A DNA stretch of 64,000 nt from Chaunax sp. Z400 (lineage: Eukaryota; Chordata; Actinopteri; Lophiiformes; Chaunacidae): contig CM075206.1 in NCBI GenBank assembly GCA_037577475.1, positions 9,085,459 through 9,149,458 of the forward strand. The letters are read 5' to 3'. Shown here one piece after another: positions 33,926 to 47,260 of the stretch. A program made the translations under genes and the position numbers. Below the pieces are notes generated by a model, which was given only the letters and a program-made list of their open reading frames with translations, searched no databases and was not told the DNA's origin. Numbering within the stretch: position 1 is the first letter of the stretch; every line of letters begins with the position of its first letter.

Positions 33926-34293
33926 GTTGATAATTCATGCAAGCTGATGAGAAATGCAAACTTAAGCATGTATTCACGTTTTGCACGTTATGGACATACT
34001 TTTTTCATTTGTCATTTCTGCTTTTTTATAAGATAGAGCAGCTCTTTATTTTTTAAGAATTTATACTAATCCATTAGCTGGTGGGAAATGCATTTAACAT
34101 TGCTGGATAAATCAGTTTGTAATGGTGACTTTAATCTATGCACTTGTGACAACTTCTAGCATTGCAAAAATTTTCACTTTCACATTTTTAGACCACTCAT
34201 TGTCCTTTATTTATAATGACAGATTGATAGGCTGTTGAAGACAGCAGACGATAAGCTAAATGTTCACTTAATGAAACATACTGTATGAAATAA

Positions 34294-34555
34294 GGCTGCA
34301 ACAAACAAATATTTTTATTAGTGATTAATCTGATAAATACTTTCTTAACTGATTCATCATTTTGTCTATAGATCATCAGAAAATAGTGAAAAAAAGATCT
34401 CAAACCAAACATCAACAGCAGAAGTTGAGGTTTGATTGACAGTTCAAAACCTGCAAGTGTTCAAAGAAAAGCAGTAAATTGTGACTTTTGAGTCTCTAAC
34501 CAGCTTTTTGTTTTAATGACAAATTATCAAAATGATTGCTGATTTCTTGAAATTA
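34294..34555 (+). mobile_element. Dispersed MITE-like element, copy 2
   Basis: Starts GGCTGCAACAAACAAATATT, continues with GTGATTAATCTGATAAATAC, the diagnostic TCAGAAAATAGTGAAAAAAA, and ends with AATTATCAAAATGATTGCTG. It lies between cdk8 and wasf3. The rest of that interval, 33926-35130, is AT-rich without a gene I recognise. Confidence 0.6.
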
Positions 34556-35139
34556 GCCTAAATCTGTTTGTTTGTCAGCAAAAAAAATTCACACTTGAAA
34601 TGAAAAGTCATACAGTGGCTGTTAAGTCTTTCTGTCTAAACTGCCCCACTTCATGATAAGTCACATGCATGTGTGCTTTGGTATTCATGGTTAAATCAAT
34701 TATATATGTTAAACTGACAGATGTATCAGAAGTGCAAGCCATGGCTCCCCCCCTACTACACATTACTACATATTTAATAATGAAACTCCCTTTCCCTTTC
34801 CACTGGACTAAACCCAGTCTATGGTCTGAAGACTATTCTGTGCTTCCTTTCCCTGCTTTGATGACTATTATCTCCCTCAGATTGTTTTTTGTCTACAAAC
34901 ACACCTGGGAGAGTAAAGCTCAGATCTAAGTATAGTAAGTCCTCTCATTGAACCTCATCCTGGAGGATGCTGACCCATCTATTTCAGTCTGTTATACAAT
35001 ACTATCCCAGCTCATTCTCAGCATCATTGCCAGAAACATACATTAACCTCCTAAAACCCTGTCAAGCTCTCAATTTTCTCCTCTTACTCGGTATTTCAAT
35101 AAGTCTTCGTGTGGAATTTAAATCCCAGTCATTTTGTTA

Positions 35140-35464
35140 AGGAATGGGACAAAAATTAAGCTCTTCAGCAACGCCCATCCGTGGCCCCGCCTCCTTCATT
35201 CTAAATACCGCTTCCGAACTGGGTAGTCTACATGCCACTCACTCTGTTCGCGAGAGACCATTGATTTATGTAAACGCCAATCATTTGTTAAAGCCCCTAT
35301 ATGGAGATTTGATTGGTGGATGTGGCCGCTGGGCACGTCCCTGTCCTTAGAGGATTTTACCCGGAGTGGCCAGACGAGCTGGGGGGACACAGGATGGAAG
35401 AGCTAATGGGAGTATCTAACGGGACATGCGGACGCCCTGGATTCTTCTAATATTTGAAGTGCTG
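35140..35464 (+). promoter_or_regulatory. wasf3: Probable wasf3 promoter and non-coding first exon
   Basis: GC-richer block with CCCATCCGTGGCCCCGCCTC (35168-35187) and a usable donor CTG|GTGAGG after 35464. The first coding exon of wasf3 begins with an acceptor (CTGCAG before 40410), so a separate leader exon is required upstream. This is the best candidate I see. Confidence 0.4.
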
Positions 35465-36854
35465 GTGAGGGCCAAATAATACTTTTTACAACGACTAATA
35501 ACACATTTTATCAATAGGTGACATTTGCGTGGCTATTTTTGTTCACTATAGTCTCATTTGTCCAAACTAAGAACTCGACCACTGGACAGAAGCTAGCTAA
35601 CCAAGTGGTCAGTAGTGGACCCCCCCCCCACCCCCGTTGAGAATAATAAACGCAATCTCCATAGCCGAAACCTGCCTTAAAAATGTTTTTTTTTCCTTGC
35701 TTCTGAGTAAATTTGACTAGATAATATTTGTTATTCGTGTTAATCAGTTTATTAAGGACCCAAGACAGAAAACGGCTGGTTAAATGTAAGATTAAAACTG
35801 TCAGAAATTCGTGGGAACCGAGGTGGATGAACAGATGTGGGTCAGTCCATCAGTAACGGGAAGCGACGGTGCGGAACAGTGATTGATCGCGGTTGTCATC
35901 GGTGTGTGTGTATATCAGCTTGTTGGCAGGACAGGAATGGAGTGCGTGGAGAAATTGGCAATTTTAGCCATGAAACATCATCACAGTACATGGTAATAAC
36001 TTAAGCCTGACATTCATGTGGTAATATTTAAAATGACTCAACCCGAAATCCAAATAAAATAGTTGTTAAATCATGAGAATATATGACTACTTCGTTATAG
36101 TTGCTGAAATTATAATTATTCAGTATATATCACTTGAATCTTGGCTGCAAGCAACTACCATCAATCATTAACCGACTACATTTTAGTTATTTATTGAGTA
36201 ATTATTTTATAAAATCACGATATTAACGCTAAACATACAAATCAAAGGAATGTTTTGTGACAACATTGCTTCCTTAAATTGAACAACAGCCAAAGCAACA
36301 TTAATATACAGCTTATATATAAAGAAGAAAATCTGAAAACCACATCTGCTGTTTTTATTACTTGTTTATTATTATTGGAATCAACTGATCAATTACAAAG
36401 AAGTCAGATATTTGAATAAATACAACCCAGGAGTTTCACTCAACAGATTAGGGCTGGGTGGTATGGTTGCAGATATTTGATATTTTCTAACATCATTATA
36501 TGTCACAATAGACAAAATAACATTACATAATGAAATTGATTTTTTAAAACAAAATTTCCTTATGTGTAAAATGAACACTTAAGTCGCAAAGTTGCTCTGA
36601 ATCATTACATAAATTTGTATACTTATAGAAAGATTAAATCAACTCATTATGATTTTGCTAAAAGTCAATGAACAATAAATTTATTAATGAATTTTCACCA
36701 TTTCCTAATGACTATTCTGTCTCTTTGGTGACAAAAGAAGTTATGCTCAAGCTCCCTGGCCTACTCTGTTCCAGTTGGGATTCATTTTTCAGTAAAAGCT
36801 GTACACAGTACCATGAATGTTACACCAGGGGTGCCCCGGGCTGCGCCCAGCGAT

Positions 36855-37162
36855 TGTTTTCATCAGCGATTTAGCGGATTATTATTTTAACGATAAGTAA
36901 TTAGTTGTTTATTCCATAAAATGTCTAAAACTTGTGAATAATTCTCACCACAATGTCCCAGAGCCAAAAGTGGTGTCTTCATACTGCTTCTTCAGTCCAA
37001 AACCCAAAGACTCTCCATTTACTATCACTGATGAAGAAGCCCAGTCCAGCAAATATTTTACATTTTTGCCTTTTAAATTGACTGAAATGCTTACTCAATT
37101 ATAAAAATAGTTGGCAATTTTCTTTCAATCAACTAACTGATCAACTAATTGCTTCTGCTCGA
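36855..37162 (+). mobile_element. Dispersed MITE-like element, copy 3
   Basis: Contains AGCGGATTATTATTTTAACG, TAATTAGTTGTTTATTCCAT, ATAAAATGTCTAAAACTTGT, and ends ATAGTTGGCAATTTTCTTTC then CAACTAATTGCTTCTGCTC. It matches the general order of the family, with the middle block GTCCAAAACCCAAAGACTC. Confidence 0.6.
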
Positions 37163-39952
37163 GTTGCCCCTGAGTTATTAGGATGTTCTTAGACAGGTAC
37201 AGTCACACCAGATTAAAAAAAAAAAAAATTATAGTTAGGGCAGTGTGACCTGACGTAATGCAGACTGCATTTTTCATAACATCAGAACAAGCAAAACAGC
37301 CTGCAACACAAGAAGCTGTACTTGGCTCATAAATTGATAATGACTCTTTCCTCAGATCTTAATGGAGTTCTCACATAAGTAGTAAAGGCCTCTCCAGTCT
37401 CTTGGTGTAGAGATGTAGGCGTCTTGCTGGAGCCACAGGGCAATTGAGTTTGTACCCTGAATGCCACCCTTCTGAAGATCAAAGACATTTTTGCTGCTGA
37501 TGGGACTGTTTACATGCTGCTAATGGGACATTTGAGAGGCTACCTGGTGTGTTTGTATGTGTTTTCTACATGTTTGTATGCCTGAGAACCTAAGCTTGCA
37601 TGTTGGGTTGTAATAAAGCAGACAAAAATAGGAAAAATGTAAAGTCAGTAACACTAAGCATCAGAATGAGTATCTGTTGTTAAGCATAAGCTGATGCGTT
37701 CCTCTCTGGTGCTGAGGCCGTATGTTCAGGCTTTCCTCTCCTTTTCTTGCCCCCATCTTTCTCCCCGAGTGAGTGGAGGATGAAGGAGGAGGAGGAGGAG
37801 TGCCCACTTGCTACGTTTTCATTGCAAGAGTACAGGGGGCCTTAAAGAAAAAGGTCGAGGAGGAGGAGGGGGAGGAGGGAGGAGGATGCATGGGAGAGCT
37901 AGCGCTGTTGCCGTGTGAACGGAGCTCTATTGTCCGGGAACCTTTCAGTGGCTTCCCTGAGGTCCCTGTTCCTCCCCCTCCCCCCACCCAATACACTCTT
38001 TTCTCACAAACACATAAACACACGTACTTTGTCCACCTCCTAATGTAACACCCATCCTCTTCTCTCTTCCTCACACACTGTCTCATTTACTCTCTCTCTT
38101 CTGTCTTATCCCACTTGGTGTCTCTCTCATGCTCGCTCCTTTGCATCTATACTTCCCCCTCATTTTGCACAAGCAGACTTGGCCCGTTCCTCCTCCCTCC
38201 TTCTGCTCACCCCCAGTCGCTCATTATTTCGCCTCATTTATGTGATTGTCATGCCAGTCAGACAGTAAAGAGCAAAACATGCAATCTCCTCATTTGCATC
38301 ATCCCTCTTATTCTGTCCTATCCTCCAACAAGCGCAGTGTTTCCAAAATGTTTATGTAGACTGTTAAAACCAAGGAGCTCTTTTGTCTTCAGACCAGACC
38401 TTATTGATTGCATTCAGTGTTCTTTGTGGCAGCACATGATGATGTAATTTTACCCTTTGTTTTCTCTTATTGGCATGAGGCTGTTGGGGTTTGCAGGGGG
38501 GCCACTAGCTGAGAAAACAGGGCCAGACGAGGACTCAGCTGGTGGGAATTGGCCTCAATGAACAGAAGTGTCTCTTTTCAGTCTTGGGCAGCTGTAATGA
38601 CAGAATCTGTAATTACAGTAGTTTCCTGCTGAGACACTGATAGCAAAGCATTGGTTCTTGCTTTGTTGGTGATTCATTGTATCGAGCATGTAACCTCAAC
38701 CTTCTGTTTGGTCGCTCATGAGATGCTTATTGAAAATAATATAAGACAGATATTTTAAGATGCTTGCAAGGTTAATTTAAACCTTATTTTCCATCAATTT
38801 TCTGGAGATCGTACATGAATATCTGCAAGGTCAACAAAAAAGAGTTGTGTTTGTCGTACCTGTCGGCTATTATCAGCCCTCTGCCACACTGCCAGACTCA
38901 CTGTGTCTTCCCGACTTTCTTTTCTCTGAAAGATTGTGTGAGATGGTTTTGAAAAGACGACTCCGTCTGTCTCCCTGTCTGTCCTCCTGGTTGCTTAATG
39001 AGCCATATATGTTTTGTTGTGGCGAAGTGTTTGGACAGGAAGCTGAGATGTGACACAGGGAGGACCAGGAAACAGGAGCCGGACTGAGACCACAAAAACA
39101 GGAAGCAGGAAGAAGCTCTGATAAGATGGCTGCTCTGGTGCACCATGGGATTTCTCCTGCTTTGAGTAATTGTCTTTAGTCATTTAAGTGTCTGATCAAA
39201 ACCAGTGAGGGTTTCCTTTACATTGTCAAGTTCAGAGAATATAGTGAAATTGTCGCTGTCATTGTGTGCAACATTCAGCAGCAGTGCATTCATTTATGTG
39301 AATACCTGTATGACTTTACTTGTTCCATCTTTTTCTGCATTTTTTGATGTTTGTTTGACTATATCCACAAATCTCTGCTTGTGTCAGGATTCCAGCTTGG
39401 CTGGTGACAAGCTGGCCTGGGATTAGCTGGCACCCTGTATCTCCCCTCCCTCACGCTTTAATCTCTTTGCTGGACATCACAAGTCTTGTGGCTTTGGGAC
39501 ACTGTTGCTCACCCATATGTTTTCCTTATTTTTACATACAATATACTTACTATATGTACAGAGATAGCTATACGGACTACACCCACAAAAATTATGTTTC
39601 GTCAAATATAACTGTTTTATTATTTATAAAGAGGAAATGACACTGCAGTAATATTAATATTTATTGCAGGGATATTGCATTTGATTATCACATGTGAAGG
39701 CAGAGCGTGGTGATACAGATAAATCCTTTATCTATTTTGACTCAGTACCTTGGAATCATTACTGATTCAAACTACTTTCTGATTTTTGTACAATATTGAA
39801 TCTGAGCTGCATTGTGGATGACATAGTTTCAAAGGTAACACCATTTCTGTGAATAATGAGGCAGCTCGTCAATAAATTTTCAGAAGATTTGATAATATAA
39901 GATATATGTCAGCCTATAAGACCAGGAAAATGTGACATTTTAAACGAGAACT

Positions 39953-40148
39953 GAAATGATGATGAATTAATAGATCAGTGGAAAATAACTTGGAGACTAT
40001 TTAAGTCAAGTAGTCAAGGAGCAGTTTGAATATTCGGCTCCTTGATATCTTTACCATTTTCTGACATTTTATAAGACAAATTTCATATTAAAGAATTTAT
40101 AAAATAATCAGCAAAGTAATAATAAAATAATTGCAAGTTGCAGCAGTA
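39953..40148 (-). mobile_element. Dispersed MITE-like element, copy 4
   Basis: On the minus strand it reads CTGCTGCAACTTGCAATTAT, TTTATTATTACTTTGCTGAT, then TTATAAAATGTCAGAAAATG. It is shorter than copy 3 and ends within about 260 bp of the first wasf3 coding exon. Confidence 0.55.
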
Positions 40149-40433
40149 ACTTAATAAACATAATCAATATTGGTATGATTATCAAAATCACACACGATCT
40201 ATCAATATTTGATCAAATCTCGGTTGATAAATGTTCCTCCCAGCTGCACAGTAGATGAAGTGTACAGAGGTGTGCGTCAGTGGTTGGACCCAGTAGCCAG
40301 GCATCTGGTGTGCTGGTTTCTCCACGGTTTCTTTCACAGTCAGTGTCTCTACTCAGGCTCCAACCAGTGTCTAAAACAGTGTGTGCTTGTTTCCTGTGTT
40401 TCACTGCAGTTTACGTTGATGTGAGGCCTCGTC

Positions 40434-40899
40434 ATGCCGCTGGTAAAGAGGAACATCGAGCCCCGTCACCTCTGCCGAGGGGAACTCCCCGAGGGCATCG
40501 GCAGCGAGCTGGAGTGTGTGATGAACAACACGCTGTCTTCCATCATCCGTCAGCTCAGCAGCCTGAGTAAGGCAAAGACAATAACAGCTAAAAACATAAA
40601 ATAAAAAAAAGAGTTAATTGTGTAACATTTTAAACAGATTGAAACCACAGCACCCTCAGGCGATAAGCCCACATATTTCAGTATGATGACTCCTCACTGT
40701 GTGTAGCCTCTTTGTAGCAGAGCAACATCACATGCTTTCACCATTAATCCTGAAACTGCAATTGATTTAGGGTTGTCATGATTACAGGGCCTGGGGTTAC
40801 TGCGCCTGCAGCAGACTTACAGCAGCCTACCAGTGGAAAATACAGGGTTGAAATGTAATCCCTTTAGAAAGCTCTGCAAAAATGAACTTATCTGGATAG

Positions 40900-40993
<94 letters not shown>

Positions 40994-43900
40994 AACTGTT
41001 TGATATTGACTGTTATGCTTAGTGTAAATGTGTTAGACAGATCCCTCTTCCACCCCCATGTTCTTGTTTCATGACCCGTCGACAGTGTTTTATGTGTTGG
41101 TGTTAAACACTTCGGCCATTTCTAATCAGCTGCACCCATTTTCCCTCTCTCACACTCGGAACATCTGCACCATACATTTAAACCAATCTTTTTTTCTTTT
41201 TTTTCAAATTGACCCAGTCATGTTCTGTTTGTGTCTTACTGTGTCACATGCCTGTATTGGGAGTGGGCCTTTCAACGGCAGCTGTGGGGGCTATATATAT
41301 ATAAATGCCCACAAAGGCCTGGAGTGGCATATCGACAGACTACATACGCTTCGCATGTGTATGTGCATGTGTATGTGTGTGAGAAGACCAGAAGAATCCT
41401 CAGGAGAGGTCAGAGTTGACTGGGCTTGACATGCCGGATCTGTGATTTTTCCTTCCTCTAAATATTTTTCCTGCAGCCCATCCTGTCAGCAAGAAAGACA
41501 CAAATAGCCTTTAACATGTGTTTGTCAAGGTTTTCCATACCATATTTTAACACAATGTTTTATAGTTAAACCAGAAGGGCACTCAGTAGAGTGCAAACAG
41601 GGTTCAGGCTTCTCGCAATGTTAAAGAAAGTGAGAAAAAACAAACAAACATGGATCCACCCTTTTATCCAGATCTACTCCAAAATCTACTCCAACCCTTC
41701 TACAAAGATCATGAAAATCCATCCAGTAGTTTATGTGTAATCCTGCTAACAGACAAACAGACGCTGGCCAACACATAAGATCCTGGGTGGTGGTAACGAT
41801 GTTAGACAAGCATTGAGGTTAAGAGTGCAAGTGTGGAGTTGGGTTAGAAACAAAACAACAAGATGTTTATCATACACACACATGTGAAAAGTGCTGTGAT
41901 CCATTCTGAGGATATTAAGCTACTGATCTGCTTCACAAACTGAAAAGATTATTGTGCAGCCCTCAGTTTAAGATTTCCAGTCAATTCTTGGAGTCTGTAT
42001 GTTCATCTAGAGAGCTGCCAGCGGTTTGTAAATCTGGATGTGGTCACACCTTTTCTTCTTATAAACAAGAGTTTATGAGTGTGAAATGTACCATTATTTT
42101 TTACTTTTAGTCACTACTCTCCAACACTAGATTAATGGGAGTTTGATACACATGTAGTTGGATTTCTGTAGTCAGTGCAGATTAATTTATTGAGGAATGT
42201 TGCTATATGGAGAGATGCTGTTTCCCGCTCAGGCACTCAAGGCTTCACCTTGTGTCACATTACCATTATATTGATTGGATTTCAGTCTCTGTGGAGATTT
42301 ATTTGGCTCCAGATATTGATCACAAGTCTCCTTCGTTCTCTCATATTTCTCTGTCTCCCTTCTGCTGTTCCTTTCCAGGTAAACATGCGGAGGACATATT
42401 TGGCGAACTGTTCAATGAGGCCAACACCTTCTATCTGCGGGCCAACTCTCTCCAGGACCGCATTGACCGGCTTGCCGTCAAGGTCACACAGCTGGACTCC
42501 ACCGTAGAAGAAGGTGGGTCAGATGTTAAAGGTCTGAGAGGGAGAGCGCAGCAAGTCATCACTCATTGTCGATTGTTTATTTCTTTCTTTCTTTCTTTCT
42601 TTCCTCTCCCAGTAGACCAATAATTTCACCACCAATTCACAGCTCGTTTGTCCTCTCTTCCTCTTTTTATGTTCTCAGTTTCCCTGCAGGACATCAACAT
42701 GAGGAAAGCCTTCAAGAGCTCCACCACTCAGGACCAGCAGGTGGTGTCCAAGAGCAGCGTGCCGAATCCTGTCCGAGAGATTTACAATCTGAGTGACAAG
42801 CCTCCGCCGCTCAGCATCCTCTCAGTTTACAGGTTGGTGCTGTTGATGGGCACACACTCACCAAACACCCAGACCTCCAGCATGCCCTTGAACCTTGAAG
42901 CATAATCGTATTTTCTAGATTTTCTTTATAATGAAGACATTATTTTGCATTTTCTCATCAGCGCATGGACAAAATAATAACAGCAGTGAAATTATAACAC
43001 AATCTTGAATGCTAGTCAATCATTGCTGCAGGTTGTCTTTGGATATTATTTGAGCGTCGGCCCGATTTAATACCGAGATGTATTTGATAGCTCTGTTGTG
43101 CAAAATTTACAAACACATAAAAATAAGTAACTAAAATGATGACTGCAACTTAAATCCTAACATTACTGGACTTTTCAGCTTGAATAAGCTAAATTAATTA
43201 ATTTTTCTTATTTATAACAGCATGAAACAAATCATGTGTTTGTACAGTTATACAATCTGAAAGAGAAAACAAACATTGGATCAGATTTATTAAATATCTT
43301 AAATTTCATATTTATAACTTTGACATTAAGTTGAGAGTCACTGATTTTGGGTCTTTCTGATCTACATTCACAGTGAAACAGCTTTAACTATTTCCCAGCT
43401 GCTTTTATCCACTGCTTTCCACAACGTTGGGCGCATTACATATTTAGCACAGCTGGCTCTAGTGGCTGCCTCCTAACCCTAAATACATCTCTCTCTTTCT
43501 CCAGTCTTTCTATCTCCCTTTGTACTCTTTCATCCTGTCATTTCCAGTTATACTGTCTCCATGACAAAAATGCAGCATAATTTCACCCTTGTTTGTCCAT
43601 CAGCCTCCTCCACTTTTGCAATATTCATAGCTTAACATGTTTTATGTCCAACTTAGTCTTCCTACAGGAATACACAAAATACTACCCTTTCCTCTGTCTT
43701 GTCCTTCTGCTTAAACAAAGATTCATGCACCCTACTATATACAGATTTCTAAAAAAGACATTTTTGCACCTGTATAACCTTCTTGATGTCCGTTTATAAA
43801 AGGGATGATCACAAGGAAGCACTCAAGTTCTACACAGATCCCTCCTACTTCTTTGATCTGTGGAAGGAAAAGATGCTGCAGGACACAGAGGATAAGAGGA

Positions 43901-46036
43901 AAGAGAAGAGGAAGCAAAAGGTACACTTCTATGCACAAGGATCTGACTAATCCTTCAATACACAGTTACACTTTACTTTGGTCAAATGTTCTTGTTTTAC
44001 ATGCCTGCCAGCCTGGGATTTGTGCTATTCTGTCCTATGTAGTGAACTTTTCCAACCAAGATTTTAAACATTATTAAAGTCAGTAACCAAATATTGTTAT
44101 CAGGTTAGTTTCTAATACTTCAGTACCATACGTAGCACACACCTAAATGAAGGGCTACAAACAGCCCCTGACAATTGCCTGTAACAGTTTGATTTTATCA
44201 AAACGGAATAGCCTAAGTTCTCTCTTCGTCTCTCTTTCTTAGGAGCAGAGGCGTTGTGTGGATGGGACGTTACAGAGGGAGGTGAAGAAGGTCCGAAAGG
44301 CGAGAAACCGTCGGCAGGAGTGGAACATGATGGCTCTGGATAAAGAGCTAAGGCCGGACCACCGACACACCATACACCGAGACAGAGGGGCTTCTTCTGA
44401 GGGCTCAATGTCACCAGAGAACAGGTAGCTCACTTGATTCTCTTGATTCTTCTCCTAAACATATATTTATAAAATTTCAGTCCAGTAAAAAACCCTCAAG
44501 TTAAAAAATGTACAATGTAATTTCTACATTTTTTTTCTCCTTTTTCACCTTCCATCCCTTGCTCCTCCCTCCTGATGTCTCTATCAGGGGTCACGGTCCT
44601 GATCAGCACCACTACCCCAACTCCATGAACAATGCCGGCTATGCTCACACCTACTCTGGCCCACCGCCCAGCATCCTGGCTGCCCAGATGGCTGCAGGGC
44701 ATGGCCCCCGTGCAGGAGGTGAACATGATAGTAGAGGCAGGACTATGATGGCCTATCAGGGCGGGACACTGGGCCGTTCCCACCACCACCAAGTACCGCT
44801 GCCTCCTCCACCCGCTGAGGCTATGAACGGTGGATCTGTGTCCCTCCCACCAATGGACTACAGGTAAACGCACAATCTAGATTTCATGGGACACATTGAA
44901 TATTTTTCACTTAATGCTTTTTTAAAAGCTTTTTCCACACTTTCATCTATTTTCTATGTGCTTTCACTTTTGCTGCAGACATGGTTTGATGTTCTGACAA
45001 GCTTAATGTATAATTTTGTATTGTGTATTTAAACATTCATTACAAACAATACATATACGACGATACCAATCAGTTGTTGGGTGTGGAGATAACATCTTCA
45101 TTTTCTTTGCTGCTAAATCAAATCATGTATTCAGTATGTCCCTTAACATTCATACATGAATACACTCATATGAGCTTTGAGCTAATGCTGCCACCTAGTG
45201 GTCCAGTGTTTTTATGCTTCCCTCTCAAACCCTGATGATGTTACATGTGATAGCAAAGCTGGGTACAGACTGCTATGATATTTTCCAGTCCTCTGCTAAT
45301 TCTCTTTAAATTCTTTTTCTTGCAGTATGGATGGATATGCCAACACTGGACCCCCTCCTCCACCCCCAGCCCCTCTCATTCCTTCTGCCCAAACTGCTTT
45401 TGCCTCACCTCCTGGAGGTCTGATACCTCCTGGGCCAATGGCCGGCGCTGGTGGCTATGCTCCACCTCCGCCACCTGTATCTGGAGCTCATGCAGCTCCA
45501 CCTCCCCCTGGTCCTCCACCTCCGCCCCTTCCAGCTGGTGCCTCCCACTTCACAACACACAAGATGTCCTCCTCTGCACCTGCTGAGACCACAGTGGTCA
45601 ATGATGCCCGCAGTGATCTGCTGGCTGCTATACGCATGGGTAAGAGCTGTAGTGTTATGAGATAAGATCAAATATCTGATTTCCTCTTCTGGTATCATGT
45701 TTTATATTTAAACAGCATTCAGCATTTTTTTATACTTAACTTTTTGATTTTTATCAAGCAACTAATCCGTATCGAAGGAAATAACACAAAAACTAACGTA
45801 TTTCTGATTCTCTACTTCGTGTTTTAAAAGCTGTTCTGTCAGTAAAATCACAGATTTACATTCTCTGTTTTCCTGTAGGCATCCAGCTGAAGAAGGTGCA
45901 GGAGCAACAGGAGCAGCAGGCCAAGAGGGAGCCAGTCGGAAACGACGTGGCCACCATCCTGTCACGACGCATCGCTGTAGAATACTCCGACTCTGAAGAC
46001 GACTCCGAGTTAGAGGAGAATGATTGGTCGGATTAA
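40434..46036 (+). CDS. wasf3: WAVE3 (WASP-family verprolin-homologous protein 3)
   Basis: Scaffold subunit of the WAVE regulatory complex; links Rac to Arp2/3-driven actin branching at lamellipodia (family knowledge). Eight coding exons: 40434-40566, 42379-42513, 42679-42832, 43803-43920, 44243-44424, 44588-44863, 45326-45639 and 45879-46036, total 489 aa (human 502). Visible in order: WAVE homology domain MPLVKRNIEPRHLCRGELP to SLQDINMRKAFKSS (1-170 region) with the Abl-site context FYTDPSYFFDLW; a basic region KKVRKARNRRQEWN; a long proline-rich stretch in exons 6-7; WH2 helix SDLLAAIRMGIQLKKVQ; central and acidic VCA end EPVGNDVATILSRRIAVEY to SELEENDWSD. Exons 1 and 8 carry the strongest identity to WASF3. 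The segment equivalent to human IIEYYNPSG before the proline run is not found; exon 7 instead begins SMDGYANTGPPPPP. Confidence 0.97.
40901..40990. repeat. (GT)45 microsatellite
   Basis: Ninety uninterrupted bases of TG repeats in wasf3 intron 1, the longest simple repeat in the window. Confidence 0.97.
41615..41810 (+). mobile_element. SINE/RTE-tail-like dispersed repeat
   Basis: GTTAAAGAAAGTGAGAAAAA, then ATGGATCCACCCTTTTATCC, AGATCTACTCCAAAATCTAC, GAAAATCCATCCAGTAGTTT and GTAATCCTGCTAACAGACA are in the order I know from a very common fish repeat tail. It lies in wasf3 intron 1 on the same strand as the gene. Boundaries are approximate. Confidence 0.65.
42576..42602. repeat. (TTTC)n microsatellite
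   Basis: About six tetranucleotide units in the short wasf3 intron 2, between exons 2 and 3. Confidence 0.8.
42833..43802 (+). other. wasf3: wasf3 intron 3
   Basis: 0.97 kb, AT-rich with a pyrimidine-rich stretch near 43490-43570. No gene or clear repeat seen. Confidence 0.7.
45187..45201 (-). promoter_or_regulatory. Perfect CTCF-type core motif, minus orientation
   Basis: The minus strand reads CCACTAGGTGGCAGC, matching CCASYAGRKGGCRSY at 15 of 15 positions. It lies in wasf3 intron 6 and faces the plus-oriented motif at 28878. Confidence 0.5.
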
Positions 46037-47260
46037 TATATATATATGAAAAAAGTATAACCACTAAAGATACTGCTCACAAAAAACACAGTAAGACACA
46101 CAATCAGTCGATCTCACACTGAAAAGAATGCCACCATGAGCCGTGCCACACCCACAGGTTGTCACGCACGTTGTTGCTGAAAACACACACCACACCAACA
46201 CAATCCCATGCTGTATGTTGATATAAGCTGAATGGTCCAAAACTGGAAATCTGGGGGTGTATTCAAGATGCACAAACACTGTAAAGACACTAGTAATATA
46301 CTATAATGCTAACCACTCATTCATTTTAGTAATGCCTTGTGAATACACCCCAGTGGCTGTTTCTCTACCTGTTATAACACTATAGACACCCTGTTAAGGT
46401 GCTTATTTCATGTATAGTCAAAGCTTGAGAGGGTTAGAACAATTAGAAACCTTCCTCTTGAGCTAACCAATGTATTTGCCTTTTTAAAAAATGTTTTTAC
46501 TGAAACACTCGCCAGAGATCAGGTGAGTTTTTAACATGACAATAACTTTAAATGAAGAAGTAACGGACGACCTCGTGGACGCTGCAGTCGATAATGGATT
46601 CAGACCGCTGAGGGAGTGAATGGAGAGAGGAATCGAAAGGCTGTGTGAAAGATGGATGAGAGGGTGACATGTAAAAAGTCTTATTGATCATGAATATGAG
46701 AATTGATTGAGACGCATACGTCTGCAATCAGTCACTGCTGTGTGTTTGTTTGGTTCATGTATATGCTAGTTTAAATGTAACCTTTGATCCAGAGAAAAAT
46801 TAAACGCTGAATGAAGGATCATGAATGGGCTGCCGTGTCTCTGTACTGCTCCAGCATCGTCATGCATGTAGAGACGACATACACCTGGTTTAAGACATCA
46901 GTTTCCATAGCAACAGCACAGCTAAGATGGGATTGCCAGGGAAACAGAAGAGTGAGAAAAGGGGGCGGGCATCAAACTGGGGCAAGGATGAACAAATTAG
47001 TCAAGGAGAGGAGTTTTATGCACAGCACATGTTTGTTTTTAATACAAAATTAACAAGATCTCTCAATTGAGTGAACAAACCAAAGCAATAAAAAGTACAA
47101 CTGACACCTTGGAAAAATAGACACCACGTTCACACAAAGGTTTTTACAATATCTCAGTTAAGTTAGTGCATGTTGATTATCGTTAATACGTTTCATTTTG
47201 CAGATATTTAATTTGTTGTGCCATTTTCATCCAAAAAAATAAAGTGCATTTCACATTGAA
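46037..47260 (+). terminator. wasf3: wasf3 3' UTR with candidate poly(A) signals
   Basis: After the TAA at 46034-46036 the candidates are ATTAAA at 46799-46804, AATAAA at 47087-47092 and AATAAA at 47238-47243. I cannot choose among them. Confidence 0.5.

Larger units (their letters stand above)
35465..40409 (+). other. wasf3: Inferred wasf3 leader intron (about 4.9 kb)
   Basis: Holds two copies of the dispersed MITE-like family (36855, 39953), a G/A-rich block near 37773-37895 and pyrimidine-rich DNA to about 38230. No protein-coding exon could be supported. If the leader exon is elsewhere, this is simply intergenic. Confidence 0.5.
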
